Shown: positions 1-5,620 of the stretch, piece by piece
Numbering within the stretch: position 1 is the stretch's first letter
Layout: each line of letters starts with the position of its first letter
From: Prevotellaceae bacterium
GTDB taxonomy: Bacteria > Bacteroidota > Bacteroidia > Bacteroidales > UBA932
Assembly: GCA_031273485.1 (NCBI GenBank)
Contig: JAISRS010000475.1
Location: forward strand, 1-7,241
Length of the DNA: 7,241 bases
Direction of reading: 5' to 3'
Translations under genes and position numbers: made by a program
Notes under the pieces: generated by a model
Told to the model about the DNA's origin: nothing
Database searches by the model: none
What the model saw: the letters and a program-made list of their open reading frames with translations, nothing else

Positions 1-119
1 CGCTCGGCAGACGGGCGAAAAGTTTTTTCAAATATGGACTGGAATGTATTGCAAATATCCTGTTAAATATCTGTAACTCAAATAATTTAAATGTATTTAA
101 ATTTTTGTCATGTACTTAG
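1..119 (+). CDS. 3' end of an IS4-family transposase gene (cut by window edge)
   Basis: Reading from base 3, the plus strand encodes LGRRAKSFFKYGLECIANIL and onward to SNNLNVFKFLSCT, ending at TAG (117-119). This is the extreme C-terminus of an IS4-type DDE transposase. The same 38 residues, with one change (N for K), end the minus-strand fragment at 784-1062, where more of the protein is visible and the family assignment is firmer. The rest of the gene would lie left of the window, so whether this copy is intact cannot be told. Homology to the second copy stops within about 3 bp after the stop codon, which suggests that the flank was replaced or that another element inserted there. Confidence 0.7.
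   Translation, partial: LGRRAKSFFKYGLECIANILLNICNSNNLNVFKFLSCT
1..119 (+). repeat. Left arm of a 119-bp inverted repeat
   Basis: Bases 1-119 match the reverse complement of 784-902 at 117 of 119 positions. The mismatches fall at 59 (C versus T) and 83 (T versus A). The arms consist of the 3' end of an IS4-family transposase gene and are separated by 664 bp carrying an IS200-like transposase. The left arm may continue beyond the window. Such near-identity implies recent duplication, or homogenisation by gene conversion, and would allow inversion of the intervening segment by homologous recombination. Confidence 0.9.
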
Positions 120-160
120 CAATATCAATCAAACATCAATCAAAATTTATCCCAACAAAT

Positions 161-613
161 TTATTTCCACAAATATCGTTCGTCGTATTCGATATTATAT
201 TCTTTCAAAAATTTCAACAGTTCTTCCTGAAAACCGATTGCTTTATGGTGCTTTTTCTGATTCCGAATATAGTTCTCAACGTTCGGTTTCCTTGATGAAC
301 TAACGGAAAATGCAGCATATCCGTCCTGCCAGTCAAAATTTTGATATTGGCTTCCTTTACTTTTTATCCAGAAACTGCTGTTTCCCTTTATGAATTTCAG
401 GAAATCGGATAGGCAAATTGAACGTGGAAAGGAACAGAGAATATGAATATGATCAGGCATTCCATTTATGAGAAAGGGAATGCCCTTGTGATTTTTTATT
501 ATTCCTCCGATGTATGCGAATAATTCTTTTTCAACTTCCCCGTCAATAAACGGATAGCGGTTCTTCGTGCTGAAGACGATGTGCAGATAAATTTGAACAA
601 GCGATTGTCCCAT
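161..613 (-). CDS. tnpA: IS200/IS605-type Y1 HUH transposase
   Basis: This 150-residue protein is full length for the Y1 transposase family, which cuts and rejoins single-stranded DNA through a transient phosphotyrosine bond. The metal-binding HUH motif is visible as H55-I-H57 in GMPDHIHIL. The single nucleophilic tyrosine is Y115 in VENYIRNQKKHH. The family-typical WQDGYAAFSVS block lies at residues 95-105, and the N-terminal VQIYLHIVFSTKNR is also characteristic. The start is ATG (611-613) and the stop is TAA (161-163). No frameshift or missing catalytic residue is seen, so the enzyme looks functional. It could be an autonomous IS200-like element or a REP-associated (RAYT-like) domesticated relative. 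The absence of an obvious GTAG-type REP next to it leaves that open. The flanking inverted IS4 ends suggest it landed in, or next to, an older element. Confidence 0.93.
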   Translation of the reverse strand: MGQSLVQIYLHIVFSTKNRYPFIDGEVEKELFAYIGGIIKNHKGIPFLINGMPDHIHILCSFPRSICLSDFLKFIKGNSSFWIKSKGSQYQNFDWQDGYAAFSVSSSRKPNVENYIRNQKKHHKAIGFQEELLKFLKEYNIEYDERYLWK

Positions 614-656
614 AATTATTTCAATTTTAAATCATTATTAAAAGCAAATTACAATG

Positions 657-675
657 CAAATATAGCTAATATTTG
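657..675 (-). promoter_or_regulatory. tnpA: Possible -7 box inside a small inverted repeat upstream of tnpA
   Basis: On the minus strand, TATATTTG (657-664) is an exact match to the Bacteroidota -7 consensus TAnnTTTG, 44 bp before the tnpA ATG. No TTTG sits at the expected -33 spacing. The box is one arm of CAAATAT-AGCTA-ATATTTG (657-675), so it could be an operator or a transposase-binding hairpin instead of, or as well as, a promoter. Confidence 0.35.
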
Positions 676-725
676 ATTAAACCGGATTAAAATAAAAACA
701 AATAACAAATAATTCAATGATATGC

Positions 726-744
726 AATATTATTCGATAATATT
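726..744. repeat. Perfect 8-bp A+T hairpin, candidate transposon end structure
   Basis: AATATTAT (726-733), loop TCG, then ATAATATT (737-744) forms a perfect stem upstream of tnpA. IS200/IS605 transposases recognise subterminal hairpins, so this is the best candidate for the element's left-end structure. It lies 113 bp before the gene start. Confidence 0.4.
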
Positions 745-783
745 CCACATAGATAGATAGTGCTGAAGCTCTATCCTAAGTTA

Positions 784-902
784 CTAAGTACATGACAAAA
801 ATTTAAATACATTTAAATTTTTTGAGTTACAGATATTTAACAGAATATTTGCAATACATTCCAGTCCATATTTGAAAAAACTTTTCGCCCGTCTGCCGAG
901 CG
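784..902 (-). repeat. Right arm of the 119-bp inverted repeat
   Basis: This is the partner of 1-119, at 117 of 119 identical positions. It ends at TAG (784-786, minus strand) and forms the 3' end of the IS4-type fragment at 784-1062. Confidence 0.9.
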
Positions 903-1062
903 TTTTGATGGTGATTGGCTTGATGTGGTCGTTGATGTAAACCCCAACTGCATACGCCCATGCAGACGCCACCATAACAATCGAAAACAGTTTTTCAATG
1001 CGCTCCAAATCCGTTAAATGCGTGTCTTCAATGTGGAACCTGCTCGACTTTAACCCAAGTTG
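784..1062 (-). pseudogene. C-terminal fragment of an IS4-family DDE transposase
   Basis: About 92 residues remain. They include LKSSRFHIEDTHLTDLERIE, an alanine-rich helix (IVMVASAWAYAVGVYI), DHIKPI and LGRRAKSFFKYGLE. The combination ExxxLKSSxFxxEDTHLTDxERI followed by HIKPI and GRRAKS/F is the usual C-terminus of Bacteroidota IS4-type transposases. The N-terminal and central catalytic regions are gone: identity fades near residue QLGLKSS, close to 1055. The first in-frame codon is TTG with a stop (TGA, 1069-1071) just upstream, so there is no credible start. Its last 38 codons are duplicated in inverted orientation at 1-119. The fragment cannot encode an active enzyme. Confidence 0.82.
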
Positions 1063-1068
1063 CAAGTT

Positions 1069-1757
1069 TCAACTTGTATTTTGTTGAGGGATATTGGGAG
1101 AGTGGTTGACAGGGTCGATTTTGAACACTACAGATTTTTTACGGACAAAAGGCGCCTCTTTCAGATTCAGAGCAGAGTATATCAGGCTGACCTTTTGCGA
1201 AGGTTTAGAGCAACATCTGACGGAGATGTGTTCATTTTTGTCGTTTACCACAGTGGTTGTGACACAATGCTGTGTTTTCATTATTCGTACCGGTTCGCGC
1301 CAGTCTGAAGTTATCCCTTTTGACTTCAATTGAAAACGGACTGATTCACTAACCAGTATACCAACATCCCTAAATGAAGGTGTGCCATGGAAGATTCATC
1401 CCGTTTGTGAAATATCGGACGAAGATCCAAATCACTCTTCATACAGCGGAATCCACTCTCTATCTCTCTAATACAATTATATATTGTCCAAATATCTGAT
1501 TCGTCATATTTTGTTTCTTTTGTTTCTGCCTCTTTTGTTTCTTTCGGTATTATTGTGGTTTTTAGAAAATATACTCCATAGCCGTCTGTTTTGCTTGTTT
1601 CCGCCTCAGGGATGATTTCCCATTTCATGGAGGTACATATATCTTTTGTGTTCTTTGCCAATTCGATATTGTATTCTCTGAACCGACGGATATTTTTGTT
1701 TCAGACGTCCTGTGCGCTGATTGACTTTGTCATATCTCTTGGTTCCGTATTTACTCA
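1069..1757 (-). pseudogene. Frameshifted C-terminal remnant of an IS1634-like transposase
   Basis: Three consecutive minus-strand pieces join into one transposase C-terminus. Piece one (about 1757-1682) reads SKYGTKRYDKVNQRTGRLKQ then KYPSVQ. Piece two (about 1681-1342) begins EYNIELAKNTKD and contains YGVYFLKT, IREIESGFRCMKSDLDLRP and HKRDESSMAHLHLGMLVYWL. Piece three (about 1341-1069) is VRFQLKSKGITSDWREPVRI, then CVTTTVVNDKNEHISVRCCS and APFVRKKSVV. The IREIE-SxFRxxKSDLDLRPIxHK block holds the conserved glutamate of this DDE family. An extra base near 1679 shifts the frame and a missing base near 1342 restores it. The N-terminal two thirds are absent: the match stops at about 1757, where a 21-bp minisatellite begins. 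The 3' end runs into the IS4 fragment. The family name comes from recognised motifs, not a database search. Confidence 0.78.
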
Positions 1758-1760
1758 ATA

Positions 1761-2075
1761 TGCAAACTTTGAATGTCTTACTGCAAACTTTGAACGTCTT
1801 ACTGCAAACTTTGAACGTCTTACTGCAAACTTTGAACGTCTTACTGCAAACTTTGAACGTCTTACTGCAAACTTTGAATGTCCTACTGCGAACTTTGAAC
1901 GTCTTACTGCGAACTTTGAACGTCTTACTGCGAACTTTGAACGTCTTACTGCAAACTTTGAATGTCTTACTGCGAACTTTGAATGTCCTTCTGCAAACCT
2001 TGAATGTCCTTCCGCAAATTTCACATGTCCTTCTGCAAACCTTGTTTATTTTCCTGTAAATTTTGCAGGCGCTCC
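1761..2075. repeat. 21-bp minisatellite, about 15 tandem units
   Basis: Units begin with TGCAAACTTTGAACGTC and recur every 21 bp without spacers: 1761, 1782, 1803, and so on to 2055, with a partial unit at 2076-2090. Units 2-5 are identical, and units 1 and 6-10 differ by only a few substitutions (A/G in TGCAA/TGCGA, C/T before GTC). Units 11-15 decay progressively toward 2075. Each unit contains the near-palindrome CAAACTTTG. Because 21 is a multiple of 3, the array is open in several frames on both strands, giving artefactual repeat proteins (for example heptads LQTLNVL on plus, FKVCSKT on minus). It is not CRISPR, because there are no unique spacers. Unit length is about two helical turns, which would place the same face of every repeat in phase. 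Function is unknown. Confidence 0.95.
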
Positions 2076-2332
2076 TGCAAACGGAATCGGAAGTATGAGA
2101 AATTTTATGCAAAATCCATCCGACAAAATAGAAAATAAATGCCGCAACGCCTGCATTCCATGCAGCGATTTCTTGATATTTCGGAGTATATTCCATAAAA
2201 ATGTCAGACTTTGGCGTCATATATTATTTTCTTAAAAATCTTACAAATTTTTCGGGGCGAAATTAATACATTTTTTTTAATCAAAAAAAAAATATTTTTG
2301 AAATTATTTTTTTTGAGGGCTAAAATTGAGGA
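2076..2332. other. Gene-poor A+T-rich spacer after the minisatellite
   Basis: No convincing gene lies here. A minus-strand frame opens at ATG 2218-2220 and encodes a short hydrophilic start, one hydrophobic stretch (GVAAFIFYFVGWIL) and then the minisatellite heptads. It runs on into the transposase remnant, so it looks like a chance fusion. From about 2235 the sequence is dominated by A and T runs. At 2317-2332, GGGCTAAAATTGAGG resembles an internally deleted copy of the terminal repeat that starts at 2333. Confidence 0.6.
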
Positions 2333-2473
2333 GGCTAAATCTTATTTTGAGGTGCTATGAATGGAGTTCCCTTCGGGCTATCGCTACGCCTAAGCTAAGC
2401 AGACTACCGTTCTACGTAGCGTCATTGCTACGGCGCAGCCGGAAGCTATAGCACCTCAAAATAAGATTTAGCC
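2333..2473. mobile_element. MITE-like element 1 (141 bp, 25-bp perfect terminal inverted repeats)
   Basis: The left end GGCTAAATCTTATTTTGAGG continues to 2357 and is matched perfectly in reverse complement at 2449-2473. The pairing extends one more base on each side internally. The core (2358-2448) has no gene and carries ATGGAGTTCCCTTCG (2361-2375), GGCTATCGCTACGCC (2376-2390) and GCTAAGCAG (2394-2402), all of which recur in element 2. Non-coding length, perfect termini and a second copy in the window point to a non-autonomous transposable element. No target-site duplication is clear, and no cognate transposase is recognised here. As RNA, the ends would form a 25-bp stem that could also act as a terminator or processing site. 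Confidence 0.75.
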
Positions 2474-2474
2474 G

Positions 2475-2498
2475 AAAAAAACGGGTTTCACAGCCCGT
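2475..2498 (-). terminator. Terminator-like hairpin with 7-T run
   Basis: On the minus strand, ACGGG (2498-2494) pairs with CCCGT (2485-2481) and is followed immediately by seven T (2481-2475). The stem is short. An overlapping alternative, TTTCAC with GTGAAA, competes with it. It lies about 290 bp past the receptor stop, next to MITE-like element 1. Confidence 0.4.
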
Positions 2499-2514
2499 GA
2501 AAACGGCTTCGGAG

Positions 2515-2535
2515 AAAAAAAACGGGAGCGCTCCC
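2515..2535 (-). terminator. GC palindrome followed by 8 T, candidate intrinsic terminator
   Basis: The perfect palindrome GGGAGCGCTCCC (2524-2535) is followed on the minus strand by G and eight T (2522-2515). The usable stem is about 4 bp with a GCGC loop, so it is weak alone. It is reinforced by a second T-run hairpin about 20 bp further on. It is the best-placed stop for transcripts running off the receptor gene. Confidence 0.42.
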
Positions 2536-2538
2536 ATT

Positions 2539-2599
2539 GTTAGCGGGTACTAAGGATATAAGGACTATAAGGGCTTTAAAGTCCTTAGTTCCCGCTAAC
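2539..2599. repeat. Long hairpin with a competing inner stem
   Basis: The arms 2539-2556 (GTTAGCGGGTACTAAGGA) and 2582-2599 pair at 17 of 18 positions around a 25-nt loop. A second stem, AAGGACT (2560-2566) with AGTCCTT (2580-2586), uses part of the same right arm, so the two folds exclude each other at that point. No gene starts nearby on either strand that would make this an evident leader. Confidence 0.7.
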
Positions 2600-2606
2600 A
2601 GTGCAG

Positions 2607-2660
2607 ACCCGCCTTGTTACAAGCGGGTTTGCAAGCCGGAAGCCTGCTTTTAGCTCCGGC
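2607..2660. repeat. Two adjacent hairpins in the spacer
   Basis: ACCCGCCTTG (from 2607) pairs with CAAGCGGGT (to 2628) with one bulged C and a 3-nt loop. GCCGGA (2635-2640) pairs with TCCGGC (2655-2660). Both are GC-rich and lack T runs, so they are not typical intrinsic terminators. Confidence 0.5.
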
Positions 2661-2689
2661 GTAGCGGGACGATACGCCGAACGAAGACA

Positions 2690-2721
2690 CCCCTAACAGG
2701 GATTTTAAACCCTGTTAGGGG
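2690..2721. repeat. Perfect 12-bp hairpin downstream of the receptor gene
   Basis: CCCCTAACAGGG (2690-2701) pairs perfectly with CCCTGTTAGGGG (2710-2721) across an 8-nt A+T loop. It is 63 bp beyond the receptor stop codon on the transcribed minus strand. No T run follows, so 3'-end protection or a bidirectional signal is as likely as termination. Just beside it, TACGCCGAACGAAG (2673-2686) repeats a 14-mer found in MITE-like element 2. Confidence 0.6.
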
Positions 2722-2746
2722 GAGCCTTCCACGCAACTCATCCTTC

Positions 2747-2766
2747 GTAATTTGTAATTTGTAATT
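2747..2766. repeat. Three tandem GTAATTT copies
   Basis: GTAATTT occurs at 2747-2753 and 2754-2760, with a third partial copy at 2761-2766, directly after the receptor stop. Short AATT-containing tandem repeats of this kind are common between Bacteroidales genes. No function is evident. Confidence 0.8.
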
Positions 2767-2783
2767 CACATCATCATCCTTCT

Positions 2784-5075
2784 TTACATCGAAAACTTCG
2801 CTCCCACAAAAAACAGTCTTGGCGAGGCAGGTCCGTAAGTATATGCGGCGTCCTTGTTTTGTCCGTAATCAAGGTCTTTCTGGAAGCTGTTGAAGATATT
2901 TTTTGCTCCGCCGTTAATTTCCAGTTCAACCGAAGCGCTTAAATGGAAATGGTAGGAGAGTTTTGTGCCGAGGTCGAAGAAGTCCGGCGTATTTTTCTCC
3001 ATGTCCGTGTTGTCGAGCGTATGCTTAACAAGCATGGAACCTGTGTAATTGCCGAAGAGAGACGCTTTCCAGTGATGCGAAACGGTGAAATCGGCTACGA
3101 AATACCCGTAACTGTCGGGCGCGCGGAATATTTTTTGTTGCGGACGCAGCATTTCCGACCACTGTTCCGGCTTTTTGTAGCGACTTTGCTGAAGAGTATA
3201 ACCCATCTGCAAATCGAAAACATTCGGGATACCCGTTTTTGCCTCCAGATTGACGCCCGCGACCCTTGCTCCCGAAGCATTTCGACGGGTGTAAACGTAA
3301 TTGCCGCGGTCGTCTTCGCCGGTCTTTTCCAGCATAAACACGTCGTTCAAAACCGTATGAAAACCTTCGATCAGCAGATTGCCGTGCAGGTTGCCGAAAT
3401 TGTGGTACAAATCGACCGAAGCGCTGACGCTGTGCGAATATTCCGGTTTCAGTGCGGGGTCAAGCACAATCAGCCCCAGCGTTCCGCCGACGGCTTCGAT
3501 ATGCAAATCCTCGTTGTAAGCCTGCGGGGCGCGATAACCGCTCGAATAGCTTGCCCGGAAATTCACCATGTCGGTCATATTGTAGCGGAAAGTTCCTCTC
3601 GGACTGAATACGGGACGGCGCATCAGCGAATGTTTGTCGAGCCGCGCTCCGACAAGTATCCCGAACCGTCCGGTTTTCCATTCGTTTTGCAGAAACCCGC
3701 CGACAACCGAAGTTATCTGCCTCATATCTCGATTCAGACTTGCATATTTGTCGCTCATGTCATTGAAAGCGTATTCGACGCCGCCGGTCAGTTCGGCAGG
3801 CATGAACCACAGCCGGTCGAACCGGCGGGTATATTGCGTTCCGCCGACAAAAATCCGGTCGCCGGTATTTCCGTAATTGTCGGTATTCCTTTCCGCGGCA
3901 AAATAACTGTCCCGCCCGATGTTCTGCGCCGAAACGTAGAACGACAGGCGATGTCCGTTGTCCTGCGAGAAGACGTCGAATTTCAGCCCGCCGCCGTCGA
4001 TTCCGTGATTCAGATATTCGGCGATGTCTGCCTGATGGGGCGGATTGTCGAAACTGTTGCCGCCACGCCGCATTTCGTGGATATGGTGATATTCGGCGGT
4101 CAGTTTTGAATACACTCCCGTGCGATAAAATCCTTTGAAACCGAGAGTTTCGGACTTGATTCGGGGAATATCAGAAAATCCGTCGCCGTTATGGTCGTAG
4201 AAATCGCGGTTTTTAATCATTCCGAAGACATAAACTCCGGCTTTGTGGTCGTCGGAAACGAAGGAGGCGTTGACGGCAGTGTTCACGTCCGGCGTCCCGT
4301 CGCCGAAAACATTGACCGAGCCGGAGAGCGTCATCGAATTTCGCAAAGGCTCTTTGGTGATGATATTTACAACGCCGCCGATGGCGCTTGCGCCGAACAG
4401 AGCGGAACCTCCCCCGCGGATTACCTCAACCCGTTCGATCATGGCTGCCGGCAGCTGTTCAAGTCCGTAAACGGCAGCCAGCGAACTGAAAACGGGACGG
4501 TTATCGAGCAGAATCTGTGAATACTGTCCTTCGAGTCCGTTGATGCGCAACTGTGTGGTACCGCAGTTGCCGCAGTTGTTTTCGATCCGCAGTCCGGGTT
4601 GAAAACACATTGTTTCGGCAAGATTCGTCCCCGAAGTGAGTTCAAAGAGTTTGGCGGGAATGACGTTGACAATGACTCCGGCTTCCCGTTTTTTCGTTTC
4701 GTTGCGTGTTGCCGAAACAACCACTTCGCTCAGGGATGTGGTTTCTTCCTCCAGTTCAAAGTTGATTTCGAGCGTTTTGTTGGCTTCTATCGTTATCGTT
4801 TTCTCTTCCGTCCTGTACCCCACGAAGGAGGCGGTAACGGTAAATTCGCCCACAGGCAGGTCTTTCAGGAAATAATGCCCTGTTTTGTCCGTCATGATGC
4901 CTAGTGTGGTTCCTTTCAGCGCGACGGTCGCGTAAGATATATGTTCTTTGGTTGTTGCATCAACTACATGCCCGTTGATATTGGCGTCGTGGTTTTCGGG
5001 GTCGGTATCGACCGCGAACAGTATGTTTGGAAACAGGATGATTAACAGTACTCCCGTGTATAATATTGATTTCAT
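2784..5075 (-). CDS. TonB-dependent outer-membrane receptor with CxxC motif in the plug
   Basis: This is a predicted TonB-gated 22-strand outer-membrane channel for a scarce ligand. The frame opens with TTG at 5102, but the ATG at 5073-5075 is preferred. It gives 763 residues beginning MKSILYTGVLLIILFPNILF, a clean signal peptide. In TTG-based numbering, about 42-118 is a carboxypeptidase-regulatory-like domain (INGHVVDATT, TDKTGHYFLKDLPVGEF, SFVGYRTE). A TonB-box-like segment SEVVVSATR is at 125-133. The plug runs to about 250 (RINGLEGQYSQILLDNRPVF, IERVEVIRGGGSALFGASAI, GGVVNIITKEP), and the barrel ends in LFFVGAKFSM. The plug contains N-C177-G-N-C180-G, seen in a Bacteroidota branch of colicin I/ferric-siderophore-like receptors. 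SusC-type length (about 1000 residues) and a SusD partner are absent, so glycan import is unlikely. The neighbouring His-rich membrane protein makes a metal or metal complex a reasonable but unproven ligand. Confidence 0.93.
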   Translation of the reverse strand: MKSILYTGVLLIILFPNILFAVDTDPENHDANINGHVVDATTKEHISYATVALKGTTLGIMTDKTGHYFLKDLPVGEFTVTASFVGYRTEEKTITIEANKTLEINFELEEETTSLSEVVVSATRNETKKREAGVIVNVIPAKLFELTSGTNLAETMCFQPGLRIENNCGNCGTTQLRINGLEGQYSQILLDNRPVFSSLAAVYGLEQLPAAMIERVEVIRGGGSALFGASAIGGVVNIITKEPLRNSMTLSGSVNVFGDGTPDVNTAVNASFVSDDHKAGVYVFGMIKNRDFYDHNGDGFSDIPRIKSETLGFKGFYRTGVYSKLTAEYHHIHEMRRGGNSFDNPPHQADIAEYLNHGIDGGGLKFDVFSQDNGHRLSFYVSAQNIGRDSYFAAERNTDNYGNTGDRIFVGGTQYTRRFDRLWFMPAELTGGVEYAFNDMSDKYASLNRDMRQITSVVGGFLQNEWKTGRFGILVGARLDKHSLMRRPVFSPRGTFRYNMTDMVNFRASYSSGYRAPQAYNEDLHIEAVGGTLGLIVLDPALKPEYSHSVSASVDLYHNFGNLHGNLLIEGFHTVLNDVFMLEKTGEDDRGNYVYTRRNASGARVAGVNLEAKTGIPNVFDLQMGYTLQQSRYKKPEQWSEMLRPQQKIFRAPDSYGYFVADFTVSHHWKASLFGNYTGSMLVKHTLDNTDMEKNTPDFFDLGTKLSYHFHLSASVELEINGGAKNIFNSFQKDLDYGQNKDAAYTYGPASPRLFFVGAKFSM

Positions 5076-5117
5076 TAATAAAATATTTTTGGCGGCAATC
5101 AACCGATTGTCGCATTG

Positions 5118-5158
5118 TTAAACAAAATAAAGATAATCCGACTTTCCGTGAAGGTCGG
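5118..5158 (-). terminator. Terminator or attenuator between the His-rich gene and the receptor
   Basis: On the minus strand, CCGACCTT (5158-5151), loop CACGG, AAAGTCGG (5145-5138) forms an 8-bp stem with one mismatch. It is followed by the T-rich ATTATCTTTATTTTGTTT. It lies about 40 nt after the stop of the upstream small gene and 60 nt before the receptor ATG. It could separate the two genes or attenuate read-through into the receptor. TATCTTTA within the tail is a 7/8 match to a -7 box but has no TTTG upstream. Confidence 0.45.
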
Positions 5159-5199
5159 TTGCATAAACCTGATATGAAATGTAAATGCGATTGTGTTGT

Positions 5200-5553
5200 T
5201 TAACAGACGGGAGGGGCGCGAAGACTGCACGGCGCCGAACAGCTGCGCTCGAACCGGTAGCGGGACAGGAAATTCCGTACAATGGTCTTTTTAGCAAGAA
5301 AACAGGCGAAGACAAATATCGACGCGCCCGTCATCAGCAAATTGGAGAGATGCGCTATTGTCAGAAACTGTGCGGCGGTATGGCTGTGTCCGGGGTTGTC
5401 GGGCGTTCCGCAGTACGGGTGCGAGTGTGTAATTATTTGTCCGTCCACAATATGAGTGTGTACAAACATGGTGATGCTCGCCAGATAACTCACGAAAAGC
5501 ATCATCAAAAACGCTGCAACTATGTGCCTTTTATTTTTTCTAATATCACCCAT
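5200..5553 (-). CDS. Small histidine-rich two-TM membrane protein, function unknown
   Basis: This 117-residue protein starts at ATG (5551-5553), 23 bp after a consensus promoter. Residues 11-31 form a hydrophobic signal-anchor helix. The segment after it holds three HxH motifs, H32-T-H34, H43-S-H45-P and H56-S-H58, plus C48. A second hydrophobic helix follows at about 71-87. The tail is arginine- and cysteine-rich (SRYRFERSCSAPCSLRAPPV) and unlike the rest in composition, so the true conserved part may end near residue 95. The His-rich loop would face the periplasm if the N-terminus is cytoplasmic, a plausible metal-binding site. From memory, small proteins with an H-x-H-x-V-D-G-x-x-x-x-H-S-H-P-Y core occur in other Bacteroidales, but I know no assigned function. 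It precedes the TonB-dependent receptor by about 125 bp on the same strand, which suggests a shared role. Confidence 0.75.
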   Translation of the reverse strand: MGDIRKNKRHIVAAFLMMLFVSYLASITMFVHTHIVDGQIITHSHPYCGTPDNPGHSHTAAQFLTIAHLSNLLMTGASIFVFACFLAKKTIVRNFLSRYRFERSCSAPCSLRAPPVC

Positions 5554-5575
5554 ATATCTTATCCAAAAGGACGCA

Positions 5576-5606
5576 CAAAAGTAGTTATTATTTCGTAACC
5601 GCCAAA
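5576..5606 (-). promoter_or_regulatory. Consensus Bacteroidota promoter for the His-rich gene
   Basis: On the minus strand, TTTG (5606-5603), 19 bp, then TACTTTTG (5583-5576) matches the TTTG-N19-TAnnTTTG consensus exactly. The -7 box ends 22 bp before the ATG, predicting a very short leader. The -33 box lies only 15 bp from the end of MITE-like element 2. Confidence 0.7.
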
Positions 5607-5620
5607 ATCAATTGCAAATT

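Larger units (their letters stand above)
120..783 (-). mobile_element. IS200/IS605-like single-gene insertion between two IS4 ends (boundaries uncertain)
   Basis: This segment holds one HUH transposase gene and A+T-rich flanks, and it sits exactly between the two inverted IS4 3' ends. Elements of this family lack terminal inverted repeats and use subterminal hairpins. A perfect 8-bp stem with a TCG loop occurs at 726-744, upstream of the gene. On the far side there is a 10-bp direct repeat ATCAATCAAA (124-133 and 135-144) and a weak AAATTT pairing (143-148 with 157-162). Homology between the IS4 ends stops near 122, giving a plausible limit on that side. The exact ends cannot be set without an empty-site comparison. 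No tnpB accessory gene is present. Confidence 0.5.

Noticed and set aside
91..303. Small plus-strand open frames near the left edge
   Set aside because: They overlap the IS4 3' end and the antisense of the HUH transposase, and show no domain features.
1060..1333. Plus-strand open frames of about 80 codons
   Set aside because: They are antisense to the recognisable transposase C-terminus and have no independent support.
1761..2075. CRISPR array
   Set aside because: The 21-bp units are directly contiguous with no unique spacers, and no cas gene is present.
1591..2235. Plus-strand repeat proteins with ANFERLT or LQTLNVL heptads
   Set aside because: The array is open in several frames on both strands because the unit is a multiple of three. 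The parts outside the array are antisense to transposase sequence or featureless.
2539..2599. Riboswitch
   Set aside because: The mutually exclusive stems are suggestive, but the region is downstream of the receptor and upstream of no gene on either strand, and no known aptamer consensus was recognised.
2943..4109. 388-codon plus-strand open frame
   Set aside because: It is fully antisense to the receptor gene, has no recognisable domain, and its composition mirrors the receptor codons. It is a shadow frame.
5185..5598. 137-codon plus-strand open frame
   Set aside because: It is antisense to the His-rich gene and its promoter, with no recognisable features. The opposite strand has a signal-anchor, HxH motifs and a consensus promoter.
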